A DNA stretch of 64,000 nt from Drosophila persimilis (lineage: Eukaryota; Arthropoda; Insecta; Diptera; Drosophilidae), in contig NW_020825294.1 of NCBI RefSeq assembly GCF_003286085.1, positions 8,928,001 through 8,992,000 on the forward strand, read 5' to 3'. The notes under the pieces are model-generated. The model saw only the letters and a list, made by a program, of their open reading frames with translations. It searched no databases and was not told the origin of the DNA. Shown one piece after another: positions 1 through 11,808 of the stretch. The translations under genes were made by a program, and so were the position numbers. Position 1 is the stretch's first letter. Each line of letters opens with the position of its first letter.

Positions 1-3000
1 CAGCTGTGATGCAGGCTGTCCCACATTCCTACATATGAATATTCCAATACTCATTTGCACATATGTATTTATTGTACATCCCCAGAATCTCTCTCGTCTC
101 TGTCCGCCACTGATAAGCGAACCGAACCTCAACTTCCCTCCGCTCGGAGTCGCTCAATGCTGGCTAATCGCCTTGTGCATGCTTTTCATTGTGTTCCATT
201 TGGCGTATGATAATGCCATAAAGGAATTTAAGTTCAATTTTCGAGGAGCGGAATTGGTATTGGAAGCAGGCTGTTTCGTAGGGCAGAATACATTGTAGTC
301 GGGCACGCTGAATGTCGAGTTAATCTGCCGATTAGCCATCGCTACTGGCCAATCTAGATTCCAGGGGTCTGGTGGGGAGACTTATCAATCAATTTCGATT
401 CGCGTCAAATCTTATCGCAACAGTTCCACGAGTATGACTAAAAGTCGTATACCTAAGTGCCTCAATGCTTTTTCTTTGGCGTTACGGGCGGATGGCCAGA
501 TGGTGAGCCAAAGGAACCCATGGAGCAGGTGTCTGCCAGCCACTTTTATTGCATTCACATTGTTTGGCTCGAACTGACTTCCTTATCACTGTCATGTGGA
601 TGGCCTTGTACCTGGTATTGCATTTTCAAATTTGGATTACGGGCCAGAACAAATGTACACACAGTGCGTTCCAGAGCTAAAGGGCAGCTCAAGGTTTAAG
701 GTTTATTTCCGTAGCAAAAACGGTCTGCCACGATGACTGGGCTCTAAATACTCGGATTTATTGTAACAAAATAGCATCAGTATATCTAATAGAATATGCA
801 TATCTAACTGATATTCACGTAATATCTTAGTAGAACCTTCATTACCTATCGTTAATAGCTCGGACAGAAGTTGTCCGAATAAAGTAAGTAGGCGTAGTAT
901 GAAGCAGTAGTAGTACAGATTGTTTGCAGGATTGTTTTAGGCTGTTTCAGACTCAACTCTACAGAGCTTGAGGCACATTCGATTCAATTCAAACTACGAG
1001 TATATCCCATACTTTTCCTAGGAACAATAGCTTTTTCGAGTACAAGAGAGATCTGTAATGTGAAAGAAGAACCTTTGACCATAAGATATCATAAGTACAT
1101 TGCTTGGCAGTAATCAAAAATATGTTATGTGGGTTGTTTGTTTGACTAATTTGATCCATCTTCTTGTATATTTCGAGAACTACTTTACTATTTATGTGGA
1201 ATTATCGCTCTATGATGCGAGGTCTCATGCTTTTGAGGGTCTCTTTCTTGATGAGCGACAAGAGACTCAAACAGAATTAAAGCAAGCCAGAGTAATTGTC
1301 ACGCTCTTGTAATCATTTATGTTTCAAATTTAAAATTTAGTCGGCCCGGATATCTTTCCCAGCAATCGTAAACTTCTAGAGCACGCAATCTTTAAACTGT
1401 GAAGCGGAAGCCCCTGCCGTCCACGTCACCTGACTCATCTCAAAGTTTCCAAGTCCAAGTCTATTCTGTATTTATACATACATATAATGTGGTTTGTTTA
1501 TATAATTGCCAATGTTAGGCCATGTGGAACAAAATCATAGAAAGGGAAAGCAGGGAAACGACGATAACGGTGACACGCCACTGAGAGCCAGAATCAAATC
1601 CATTTAATGGATCTTAAGTGATATCAATTAAAACGTTTGCGCCTTTTTCATGTAGCTAAGAATGCTGTTTTATCGGGAGGTCAACAGATCCCCCCGCCCC
1701 CAAGCTAATGCCTAGTGTTTCCATCAAAATACGTGTACGTGCAAATCATTAATTCGTATATCCGTTGTCGTCTTTACTAAACAATATACATATATAACAT
1801 AAAACACTTGTCCGCTATGTTTCGTAATACTAGTAGTTCAAATCGTAATCGCTTGGAGTCCGAATTTATACGATAGAGCTAATCGATTTTCTTTCGTAGG
1901 ATTTTCCTATTAATTAATCGGAATAAAATTAATAGTGAAGAATTCATGTATGTCATAGCTACATATACCATATATATATTTCGAAGCATTCATTATCGGT
2001 TCCCACTGCTGTTGGCAAGGTGATAAAGCTAGTTTATAGATATGGAACAACACGAGTAACATTGTACCGCATGTGTTTCAGTATTATGTTTCAGAAGTTG
2101 TCGGCTAGGTTTCAGGGGAATACTACCGCTTTGAGTGGCCTTGATCAAAGTTTTCTGCTTGATACGGATACGAGTGGAGAAGTCAAGGAACAAGTAGAGT
2201 CCATATCTATGATTTGTTGGGCGTATGGCTTGGGTGCACGTCCACCTGAACTTCGCGTAAAGTGGGGCATCTCAATGACTGATTATAATTTAATCTAGCA
2301 TCGGATCTAAAGCCTAGAGCGTCGTCCTTTCTTTCTCACATGATAAGTATGCCCCCAGTAGTATTCAAATTATTTATTGCTTACATTTTCAAGGCTCGCG
2401 CACTCTTCAACGAAATGTCATGTGTGTAATCAGAGTCTGGCACGTGCCATAATTCATACCAGGACTCCAATTAAATGAGTCAACGCATGAGTCACAAGCA
2501 AGACCTACCTGTTCACTTAAATGTCCATTAAAGAATTCCTATCTATCGAAAATGCACACTGATGATTCATTCACACGATTTTCTGTCGGTACTCGCATTC
2601 AAATCGCTCCCCGCAAAGTTGTTTGAAGCCCAAAAAAGATAACCACAAACATTTATGGTATCCAGTACATAACAGTATGTTGTAAGTTTCAACTCTTATC
2701 GGCACTGTATATCTGTGGGACTGTCACACCCAGAGAAATTATGCAAATCGGTGTAAGCTTTGGGGAGGTGCCCTGTACATGCGATTACAAATAGTATCTG
2801 TACATGCGATTACATATAGTATGTACACATGTATGTATTTCCCACTTATTACAGTGACCTCCCTATTTGGCCCTGACCATGTAAGTAATTCAAGACAATA
2901 CTTCTTTGATTCCTGTATGCAATTTGTTTAATTTAGTTTAAAAAGCCCTTTGAACCCAAGTGATTCGCTCAATCAGTAGCTTGTCAATATATAACGACAG

Positions 3001-3565
3001 CTGCATAACACATTGTGTTGTCCGAGTATTATATGTGTTGTACCAGTCTTGAGGCAATACTTGAAGGCGAAGCAAGAAGCATTGATGAATTTATTACGTA
3101 CTGGACGAAGAACCAAGAAACTGAAAGCTGATCATAGCGGCAAATCGGAAATATTCAAAGCTCCCTCCGCAATAAGAGAGGATTAGGACACAGTTTTAAA
3201 ATTGATGAACCGAGACTATAGCCAATCGCACTTTATTCCCAGCTGATGATATTTAAGATAATTATGGCTTAATTCGGTGTTTTATGGTATACAAATAAGC
3301 ACGCTTTTGACAGTGCAGAGAAGAGTAAAGCTACTGAGGCTTATCCTACACACTATATACCGCCCAAATTGTTGGCGGAAAATTATAACTCCTAGCAATG
3401 CGTGACTGCCACTCGACAATTAAATATGTATACGATTACGTGCATACTATGTGTATGCAACCCTGGGGATGTTCCTATAGATGGTATCTTAGGCGTAACT
3501 AGACTGGCATATTTAATATGAAATTACATACTACTCTATGTAGTAGATGGTATCTTTTGACTTAC
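1..3565. other. non-coding stretch, probably intron of the minus-strand gene at 3566-4058
   Basis: I see no convincing gene here. The open frames are short, begin at weak starts and have no splice or codon signal. The sequence is AT-rich, with many stops in all frames. Because the first coding exon of a minus-strand gene ends at 3566 with a good GTAAGT donor, this stretch should be intron of that gene, continuing past the left edge of the window. The only clear internal structure is a 25-bp tandem duplication at 2773-2822. Confidence 0.5.
2773..2822. repeat. 25-bp tandem duplication
   Basis: Two head-to-tail copies of a 25-bp unit (2773-2797 and 2798-2822) that differ at one position. Each copy holds the core TACATGCGATTACA. 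It looks like a simple local duplication, not part of a longer array. Confidence 0.85.
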
Positions 3566-4058
3566 CCCTCTGGAAGACACCAAACTTTCCGCTGTAGCAA
3601 ATGTTGTCGAAGCCGATATTGATCTTCTTGATGGTTTTGTACTGTTCGTGGGGGAATATGGACCCGCTCGTGCTGCTGCTGCTGCGATGGCAGCCGCTGT
3701 TGGTGCTGGTGCTGGTACTGGTGTTGTTGCTGGCGGGAGAGGCGGCAGCCGATATTGAGGCAGGCGTCGCGCCCAGAGGCGTGCCGTAGATGGATGGGCC
3801 GCTGTCCGACAGAGCACTGTTCTCGGTCTCGGCCAGCGGTGCATCGTGCGATTGGGGCGAGACGGCAGCTGTGGGTCTGATCTGCAGCGTCAGATGTGGC
3901 GGGCGCTTGGAGGACAACTTCTTGGCGGGCACAGGGGTCGTTGGACGGGGTGGCGCTATCAAGTTTGAGTCGGAGCGAGAGTTGAGACTGCTTAGCCGGA
4001 TGACGTCAGAACCTGTTACGTTCGGGGAGACGGCACTGGCCAAGCTCCAGCTGGACAT
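3566..4058 (-). CDS. first coding exon of an unrecognised Ser/Pro-rich protein (5' partial gene)
   Basis: The exon reads 164 residues from an ATG at 4058, in good fly Kozak context (AAACCATG), to a donor at 3565/3564 (GGG|GTAAGTC) in phase 1. The protein begins MSSWSLASAV, has a Pro-rich stretch with PPRPTTPVPAKK (roughly residues 36-48), a segment SKRPPHLTLQIRP and a long Ser/Thr/Ala/Asn low-complexity tract (about 95-135). It ends in a more ordinary segment with KKINIGFDNICYSGKFGVFQ, where a folded domain may begin. I do not recognise the family. The Pro-rich part could bind SH3 domains, but that is inference. The remaining exons should lie left of the window on the minus strand. The low-complexity part produces open frames on both strands; I chose this one because start context, donor and composition agree. 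Confidence 0.65.
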
Positions 4059-6948
4059 GGTTTCGACGATGTGTGTGTGTGTGTGTGTGGGTGAGGAGTA
4101 TGTATTATCACTTTTGATCTTTAGGCCTTGCCAACCTTCACTTTATCACTTCAGGGTTCACTTTTATCTCTCCAATTTAAAATTAACTTGCCGCCAGACT
4201 CGCGCTTTTAAACATTTTATGTTTTCATTTAATTTCCTTTTTCGTTTTTCGTCTCGTCTTGCTTAGGCCTGTATTCGAGAGCGGCGTCAACAATTAGAAT
4301 AACTTATATTTTGTTGTCGCGAATGTGTTCGAGTGTGTGCGTGTGTTTGTGTGTGTGCCGAGTTCTCATTTTAATATAAATTTCGCTCTTTAAAAGCCGC
4401 TTTGTGACTGTGTGTGTGTGAGTTCATTCGCTTTTTGAAATCGGGGAGTGGGAACAAAGTGGGGAAGCAGACTGCCATATAATAAAAAGTCGAACGAGAA
4501 GAGAATCATACATACAACATACATATGTACGTACATATGTATGTCGGGGGCGGAGGTAGCGGAGCGGTTGGCGTTGCCAATCAGACCATGCCCCTAACAA
4601 ACCAGAATTACCGACGCCCGTGAAAAAACCACTGGGAGGGTAGATGGGAGCGCAGAGAGGCCCATGAGAGAGCATAGGCAATGTTTGGCGGCTGCTGCAG
4701 CTACATAAACACATACATGCATATGCATACATATGTGTTTTATCTTCTTATATTTCTTCTGTTTATATCTCACTGTCTCTCTCTTTGCTACACGTGTTGC
4801 GTTGCTGGTCCCCGACAGCTGTCCCCGCATGGAGAGCGAAAGAGGGCGATGCATAGACAAATCTACTGGCTCTCTTGTGGGGTAACGCTAATGGTGACAG
4901 TCGAATGCCCTACAAGTGCACTGCTCTAACGAAACTTTTGCGTTTTTATTGGTTATTGGTTGTATTATTCACATTCTAGTTCTTTTCGTTAAATTCGTTA
5001 GCCCACCTTGGTGGGCGTGGCATCTGTGAATGGCAATATATTTCTCGTTTCACAAACTGTTTCGCAAAACAAATATGCCCGCACTTTTCGTTTTGTTTTG
5101 TAGCGTACGCCGAATGCACTTAAAGCCTCATTTTAATGCAAATTCATATTTACATTCATACACACATTCATACGAATGTATACTTTAGCGCGTCGTACTC
5201 TCGCGCCTTTGTTTAGACTCAGCTCATCTACTCTTGGGGCGCGGGTACAATTACAGCGCGATTGAAACACACTTTTTAATTACACATAGTTTTTGTTAGA
5301 AATGCAGCTTCTACGCACACATTTGTTAATAGTTTAAAAATATCCGAAAGCGAAACGATCGGGCCTACCTACGCCAGCTGATATTTCTTTCGGTGTATGA
5401 GTGTTGGCCTATCCATCGTCTTATTTTCCCCTTTGCCAGCTCCACCGTTCTCGATTGTAGGTTCCTCCTACTAAGTATTTAGTATGTAGTTCTCAAGTAT
5501 CAGGTTCTAGTTCTCCCCTCGTCGTTGCCTGCGGCTTATCGCCGCATGTGATAGAAGCAGGTGGGACCCTGGAAAGGGGTTGTTTGAGGGGACAAAGTCA
5601 AAACCCTCAACTCAGCTCAACTGATGCAATGTAAACCACAAAATATTTTTTTCGATTGGCGAAAGGTCTACTGATTTGCTCTATATGTAATAGCTGCGCC
5701 TGATAAGAGCGCATAGAGCTGCATACACAAACACACACCCGCACTGCGCATCGAAAAATTAACGGTTGAGCATACCGCGCGTAATTATATGTATGTCTCT
5801 TCACAACACAGAAAATACAACGAAAATAGAAGAAAACGCGCGCGTTGGAGCGACCGAAGGCACGATCTTTAACGGTGCATGGGCACGAAATGAATTCCAC
5901 TTGTGGGGAGCGGCACCGATGAATACAATTGTGGAGCTGAAAAATATGAACGCTTGACTAGCTGATAAATGCTCACATAGGCGAGCAATAGAGAGAAGAG
6001 CGAGAGAGCGCCAGCAAAGACATAATGTAATCAGCTGTCTGCCATTTCTCTCCCTTTGGGCAATCCTACAATCCGTTTGGCAATGGTTCTTGCTACTGCT
6101 CTCAGCTCTCAGTGGGCTGTGTATGTTGGGCTGAATGCATTGCGTTGTTCTTTCTCTGCTGCTGCTTCCACCCCCAAAGGCCAGCCCTGTAACGACTCCT
6201 TTGTGTCCCAGCCACTTATGTTACAACCGTATTTCCTTTGTCACAGTCCCGCCAGCAAACAAAGCACGCAGAAACAAGTCAAACCAGTTCCCCTGATGAC
6301 TTACATATGCGCTGTTCTGGGCCATGTAAAGCCATCACAACATAACGCTTCCAATTGGTGGTATATATATTCCCATAAAATCGCCAAAGAAGGTTTGATT
6401 GAGACTTTTACGGTTTTAAACAATGTTTTGATGTTATTTAAATAAAATCGCCTAAATGTCTCAACCATCTGGTAACGTTGTATCTCGTATCGATAGTGAT
6501 CGTAGAGGAACTTGTTAAAAAATGAAGGGTGCTCACGCCAATAAATTTGGTGCGTTCGCCAGAAAGAACTAAACTGGCGGGCGAATATATTGCTGATAAT
6601 ACAAAGTTATGTCGATAAGGGTAAAGAACAAAATTGTATGGGAATTGTTAAAGTTCCACCCAGCGAACCAGTTCCAAATATTTATTTATTAGCTTGATAG
6701 CCATTGCAAGGTGAGCTGTTGAAAGGTATGGACATCAGGCAAAAACAATTTTCGTCTTCAAGGTATATTAAAAAAATGGGGTGGATTTTACCTAGCAGGC
6801 GTTACTTTTTTGTGGGCCGTTTTGCCTGCTGTCCTTACCCCTTATTTCTTCCCATTGTGTAGCCAATGTGTAGTTACCGTGTAGCTGCTGCGATAAATCA
6901 GCTGGTCGATCTCGTAACAAATTAAAAAATTGTTAAAATTGGCTTAAA
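4059..6948. other. upstream region of the minus-strand gene and spacer to mRpL58
   Basis: No gene recognised. The left part should hold the 5' leader and promoter of the minus-strand gene: a (GT)n run at about 4068-4089, further GT-rich tracts near 4320-4420, and palindromic ATACATATGTAC-type repeats near 4510-4545. A GA-rich patch (5988-6012) could bind GAGA factor. A DRE core lies at 6488-6495. An open frame at 6056-6445 starts at TTG and has no coding character. Confidence 0.5.
6488..6495. promoter_or_regulatory. DRE-like site TATCGATA
   Basis: A perfect palindromic TATCGATA, the core of the DNA replication-related element bound by DREF. It is common at housekeeping promoters in Drosophila. 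It sits about 460 bp upstream of the mRpL58 start codon, which is further than usual for a core promoter, so its link to that gene is uncertain. A second copy lies inside the Fatp intron (14748-14755). Confidence 0.4.
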
Positions 6949-7616
6949 ATGAATAAAATTACGCGTGCTTTTATAAGCGTGCTGCGGCAACGCAATTCCA
7001 CTCGCACCAGCGCCACACTCCTGGGTCGCCAGTTGTCCTATAAAAGCGACTTGTCGCTGGACAAAATTTACCCAAATGCACGTTTGCAGCTGTATACGCC
7101 GCCCCCGCCGGTGAGTGCACGATTAAATTCCTTCTGCGACTGGTTGCTCATGGCACAGTATTACAGCCCCCAAGCAGTGCCAACAAGTTCAGCGGCTACA
7201 TACCCATGGACAAGCTCGAGATTACCTACAGTCGCAGCTCTGGACCTGGGGGCCAGCACGTAAACACCGTGAACACCAAGGTGGACGTGCGTTTCAAGCT
7301 GGCTGAGGCGCAGTGGATACCAGAAGAGACGCGCCAGAAGCTGCTCAAGGTGTTGGCCAACAAGATCACCAAGGAGGGATACTACTACATCAAGAGCGAC
7401 GTCAGCCGCTCCCAGCAGCTCAACCTGGCCGATGCCTTGGAGAAGCTGCGCACGGTCATCCGGGCCCAGGAAGTTGAGGTAGCAGCGCCTAGCGAGGAGA
7501 CCCTAGAAAGAGTGCGCCGGCGACAAGAGCGGGCGGCCCGTGAGCGCCTCCAGCTCAAACGGAGTCGCGCTCAGGTCAAGGCGGATCGACAAGGACCCGG
7601 AGGTGTGGACTTTTAG
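6949..7616 (+). CDS. mRpL58: mitochondrial peptidyl-tRNA hydrolase ICT1 / mitoribosomal protein mL62
   Basis: Two exons, 6949-7110 and 7167-7616, joined in phase 0 across a 56-bp intron (GTGAGT...ACAG), give 203 residues, against 206 in human ICT1. The GGQ class-I release-factor motif lies in SSGPGGQHVNTVNTKVDVRF (Gly82-Gly83-Gln84). It is preceded by the family segment SGYIPMDKLEITY and followed by a basic C-terminal tail (roughly residues 165-200, rich in Arg, Lys and Glu), as expected for a rescue factor that threads into the ribosomal mRNA channel. The basic N-terminus (MNKITRAFISVLRQRNSTRT) looks like a mitochondrial import signal. The family hydrolyses peptidyl-tRNA on stalled mitoribosomes and is also a structural large-subunit protein. 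D. melanogaster CG6094 is the likely orthologue. It is convergent with the DUF389 gene, with 45 bp between the stop codons. Confidence 0.93.
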
Positions 7617-7661
7617 TTGTTATTGAAAATTGTTGCACAAAGATTCATTACACGTAGACAT

Positions 7662-7673
7662 TTAACAAATAAT
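7662..7673 (+). other. variant poly(A) signal AATAAT for mRpL58, overlapping the DUF389 coding end
   Basis: AATAAT at 7668-7673 on the plus strand is the nearest poly(A)-like hexamer after the mRpL58 stop. It falls inside the last codons of the convergent DUF389 gene, so the two transcripts probably overlap at their 3' ends. On the minus strand only a weak AATAAC-type hexamer is seen near 7620, inside the mRpL58 end. Confidence 0.35.
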
Positions 7674-9717
7674 ATGGATTCTTAGTGTTCCTCTCGAGCA
7701 GGCGTGACTGTAAAGCGAGCTGCTTTGGAGCTGGCTACCTGGATGATGGTCTCTTCTGGGGGCTCGTTCTTCCTCACGCTCGAGGGCATACTGGCAAAGC
7801 GAGGACGCTGGGATTGGACCAAGTGGACAATTATTTAACTCACAAAAGGGAAAAATTTGTGGATGGCTTACGGGCTGTGGGGGGCTCAGCTGGTGGCTGT
7901 TTTCGTTGCTCCTCTGCGATGGTCGACTAGTCACGCTGTGGCGCTTGCGACGCTCTCCGGGAGGATTCCCTATTCGATTTGTGTATAGCTGCTCCAGCCG
8001 ATGGATGGTGGAGAAGCCAGAGGGCTGAATGGAGTTGTGTCGATTGCTGAGCGGCGACCACGTGTGCTGGTACCCCGTTTCATCAAGGTGTCGTAGGATG
8101 TCTCTATTGAGGCCCATCGCTTGCTTATCCTCCGTAGCCAGGTTGGCCAGCAGCTCGTCGATGATTTCTGCATCCGACTCCACCTTGCACTGACGGGCCA
8201 GCTTGATATCGTGCTTCCAAAACTGCCTGTTCTTTCGTCCTATGACCGGAGCTATCTCCTTTACCTTCAGAACCAAAATACCCACCGAGTAAACGCACAG
8301 GACGTTGGAGAGGGTCAGGCACATGCTGATGCTTCCTAGCACTGCCAGCTCCTTGGCTTGGTTCTCCGAGTACTTCCTCGACTTGATCACGTCCACGTAG
8401 AGGGAGTCGTCGCTCTCAAAGAATTTGTAGATGCAGGCCAGGGCCCACAGTAGTCCCGAGTTTACAGCCGGAGGCAGCAGCGAGGCAGATATGGCGACGC
8501 CTACTAGGGATCCAATATTCCCTCCGAGTATGGCAATGGCTGCCGCGGCTCCAGACGGAATCGCTGTAAACACTCCGACGATCAGTGAATGCAGGTCGCA
8601 GCGCGACAGCATCTCCTCGGTGAGACCTTCCCCGATGCCGTACTTCTTGTCCGTTGTGCAGACGACCAGGCCGAAGAGGAAGCCCACCAGTGTGGCAATC
8701 AAGATCCCAATCAGCTCGTTCAGCATGCCCAGGCGACGCAGTGACCGGTCCTCGATTACCGTCCCAAAGATGGCGGCAATAATGGGTCCCATGAGCGGGG
8801 AGATCAGCATGCTGGAAGCCAGAAAGATGGTGCTGTTCTCTACCAACCCGAAGCTGGCCAGAACTCTGAAACAATTGAAAAGGTCACCGAACTGTCGTAT
8901 CAACGATCGATCATTTGTTTCTCACGCTGCCGAAACGAGAAGCACGCAAAAGTCGAAGGTTATCGCCGCATCCTGACGAACGTCTCTCAGAATCTGGGCC
9001 ACGTTCAGGCGGGAGCGCACAGAGTTCATGAATCGGTTCCAAGCGCCATGCTTCTGGGCGTTGATGTTGTTCCTAAGACGAAGATGGATACGAAGCTGTT
9101 GTATTACTGTGAAAAATCCATTGTCTATTCGGGCGCTATTACTCGCTGCTCGTGGAAGAACCCGCCTGCTCGTCAAGCTGCTCGCGCTGGACGTAAGATC
9201 TGTTGGCGAGACAGGTGACCACAGACACCGTGGAGCCCTCGCGATCGCCTATTCCCCACTCCTGCAGCGCCTCGTAGAGGCTCTCGAACTGTTCATCGAA
9301 ATCCATGGAAAAGCTGACGTGATACCTGGAGCCTTCGGAGCTGCTCAGCCACACGGCATTGCTGATGTGAAAGCTACGTAGAATCTGCTGCAGCACCTGC
9401 TCCTGGGCGGTGTCCAGGGGTATGTCCAGCAGTTGGTCGGCGGACCCGGCATTTGCCGTCTCGATTCGAATGGTGGGCAAGACATCGCTTCGTCTCTTGT
9501 AAAAGCTTTCGAGATGTGGTGTCTCGGGTGACTCATTCCGCGAGTCGCTGATTGGAATGGTGGACAAGGTCTCCACAGTTGAGGAGGACGAAGTGGTCGC
9601 TTTTCCGTCCAGGCTCGCTACGTTAGCCGGCCCTGGGGAATTGGCACCTCTGAGACGGTCCTCTTCCGCCTTTGTGGGAATCGTGATCGAGAAGAGTACT
9701 GCGGCAGCTCCAGTCAT
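7662..9717 (-). CDS. DUF389-family multi-pass membrane protein
   Basis: I rebuild three exons: 9143-9717, 8926-9072 and 7662-8865. Both joins agree in frame (GA|GTAATA donor to TTAG|G; GC|GTGAGA donor to TTTCAG|A), giving 641 residues. Residues 1 to about 225 are hydrophilic, with a Ser/Thr-rich stretch. A block of roughly six to eight hydrophobic helices follows (about 232-438), holding the family-type segments ISPLMGPIIAAIFG and VGVAISASLLPPAVNSGLLW. A polar C-terminal tail of about 200 residues is rich in Ser, His, Arg and Pro. DUF389 proteins are mostly prokaryotic hydrophobic proteins of unknown transport or sensing role; the function here is unknown. An in-frame GTGAG...CCCAG stretch near 7800-7836 resembles an intron but at 36 bp is too short to splice. 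Upstream of Met the frame stays open, so the start could be earlier. Confidence 0.82.
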
Positions 9718-9990
9718 CGTCGCAGTCGTTACTAATTTTGCTATTGCAGCTGGCTTTGTGCCTGCCTCGAATCGAAATAATTATGCACACGGCAGTACGT
9801 CAGATGCATAATCTCTTGACCAGACACACGGCACACACACACGTGTACAAATATACGTATAGGGACGGACCGGGTACGGCAACTGCAGCTGGAAGTGCAG
9901 ACAAGTGCGTTTCAGAGCCTTGCTTGTTTCGCTTGTGGTTTGTTGTTGTTGGTCTGCTTGAACTGATAACGGTTCTTGGCACGCTGGGCA

Positions 9991-10002
9991 CCAGTGTGAC
10001 CG
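9991..10002 (-). promoter_or_regulatory. Ohler Motif 1 (M1BP site) core promoter of the DUF389 gene
   Basis: Read on the minus strand this is CGGTCACACTGG, a full match to the Drosophila core promoter Motif 1 consensus YGGTCACACTR. It lies about 275 bp upstream of the proposed DUF389 start codon and in the right orientation. This suggests a TATA-less, broad, housekeeping-type promoter and a 5' leader of roughly 250 bases. Confidence 0.65.
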
Positions 10003-11286
10003 ACCCTCAGAAATATTCAGAAACACACACTTGGAAGTGCTATCCGCTTGGCAATAATTAGGGTATTGGAGTAAGAAAAGCTTTTGAAATTCGCGCCTCA
10101 TTCAAATTTATAGCTTCTAGCTCAACAATGATTTTCTTTGCGTATTTCGTTTTTATTTTTTGAATAATTCGATTTGCTTTGCTGATATTTACTACTGTTA
10201 AGCTCCATTGGCGTTTAGCTTGCTTGAGCGGTCTTAACGCGCATTACAGCCTACTCTAAAACTATTGCAACATATGAAGTTTATAGAAGTTATTCTATTA
10301 TAACAAATCACTATTGAATTTGTACCACCTTGACTCTCTTAGAAAAAGAGATCTTCATATATCTTTGACATACATCTTTACCATTCCAAGATTCTATAAT
10401 TTATTTAAACATTTGAAAAAATTGTAATTCATTAATTTTACTGGGTTATACAAAGCGTGTCCGCTCATTCACCTACATATATTTAAATATATATTGTTCG
10501 AGATAAAGTCTAAAAGTCGTTATAAGCCTAAATACATTGGTAATGTGTACTTTCGATTCAAAAAGTGCCAAATAGATGCTTAAGAGGCAACGATTATATG
10601 TTAATAAAGCTGCCTACTTATTAAGATAAAAATCTGATTGACCAGCCCCATTAAGGGGGCGTGACAGATAAGTGCATATCTCGTTTGGATCATGCTACTT
10701 TATTAAAAATAATTACCACTTAATTGCCGGCTACTTCATAGCTGTTTTCGCTATGCTCGTTTAGCGATTACGCTAGAATACATTGAGAACTAGCTCTAAG
10801 ATATTATCGTATACTATTCAATCAAATTATCGTATCGGACTAGAACTTTGCTCTAGATAGATACGTCATGAAGCCAGATTGAATCTTATTAAAGGCTATA
10901 ACTAAAACTATGAGTGTCTGATGAATCACAGGTGCGGATTATATAATCGTCTCATTAGTCGATTCTAGGGTAAGGGATGCCTTGGATCTGAATGTCAGCA
11001 GAGTTCAAGTTTATTTTCCTCCCCCCCACAAGCCCATCCCGCAAATGAATACGTGAACATGCACGTACATATTTATGGCATGTATGTGCAGCGGAGTGTC
11101 AACGTATTAGTCTCTGGCGTTGTTGGTGTCGTGATCTGGCGCTGCCAATTGAGCAGCGCATTTGTATGCAGGTGGGGAAGGGTCGTCGTTCCACCGAGTT
11201 CCCCCGGCAGTACGCACGCGCATAAGCTGAGCTGAGGCTGAGCTGATAATTTAAATACAATCATTGTATTGTTGAAGAAAACAAAC
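10003..11286. other. spacer between the DUF389 promoter and the Fatp 3' end
   Basis: No gene seen. Mostly AT-rich sequence with short open frames only. It should contain any upstream regulatory DNA of the DUF389 gene and the downstream flank of Fatp. Confidence 0.5.
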
Positions 11287-11292
11287 TTTATT
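11287..11292 (-). other. poly(A) signal AATAAA of the fatty-acid transporter gene
   Basis: TTTATT on the plus strand reads AATAAA on the minus strand, about 520 bases past the Fatp stop codon. It is the first canonical hexamer in that direction that I noticed, so the 3' UTR is probably about 0.5 kb. Confidence 0.5.
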
Positions 11293-11808
11293 TGATACTC
11301 AAGCATCAGCGGAGAGGCGCTCGGATCGCCATTGACAAAGCCTCTCTCTCGTATCGTATGTAGAGAGGCAAAGGCGACGAGCAGCGCAAATGGAAGTGTA
11401 ATGCCACTAAAACTGACTAATAATAAGAGACGCACGAAATTGCACTTAACAAGGTTCTTTAGCAGGCTAAAAACATTCAAAATGCGTATACCAGACTCAG
11501 ACTATTCGCTACATCGGCCACAAAAATGCACACACGACTACGATCACTAGATACAATATAAAAGATTGCCTACGATACAACAAAGTGCAATGTTGCCATG
11601 GAAGCGTGAGTACCTGGGCATGAGGGGGGCATAGGAGAGGATATGTCCATCCCCCGAAAAACTACAATACAATATACTCGCCTAGTGGCCCATCTCCAGT
11701 GCAGGGTTTGGTTTGACTAAGACTAAGTCGAAACGCGGGAAGCTTACAAATTAATTAACAGCATATCGGCAAAAGGCGAAACAGATACACACAACCCCCC
11801 TGGGGCAA

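Noticed and set aside
7800-7836. Intron-like GTGAGTTAAAT...CCCAG in the DUF389 last exon
   Set aside because: Only 36 bp, below the size that fly spliceosomes use, and a multiple of three with open frame through it.
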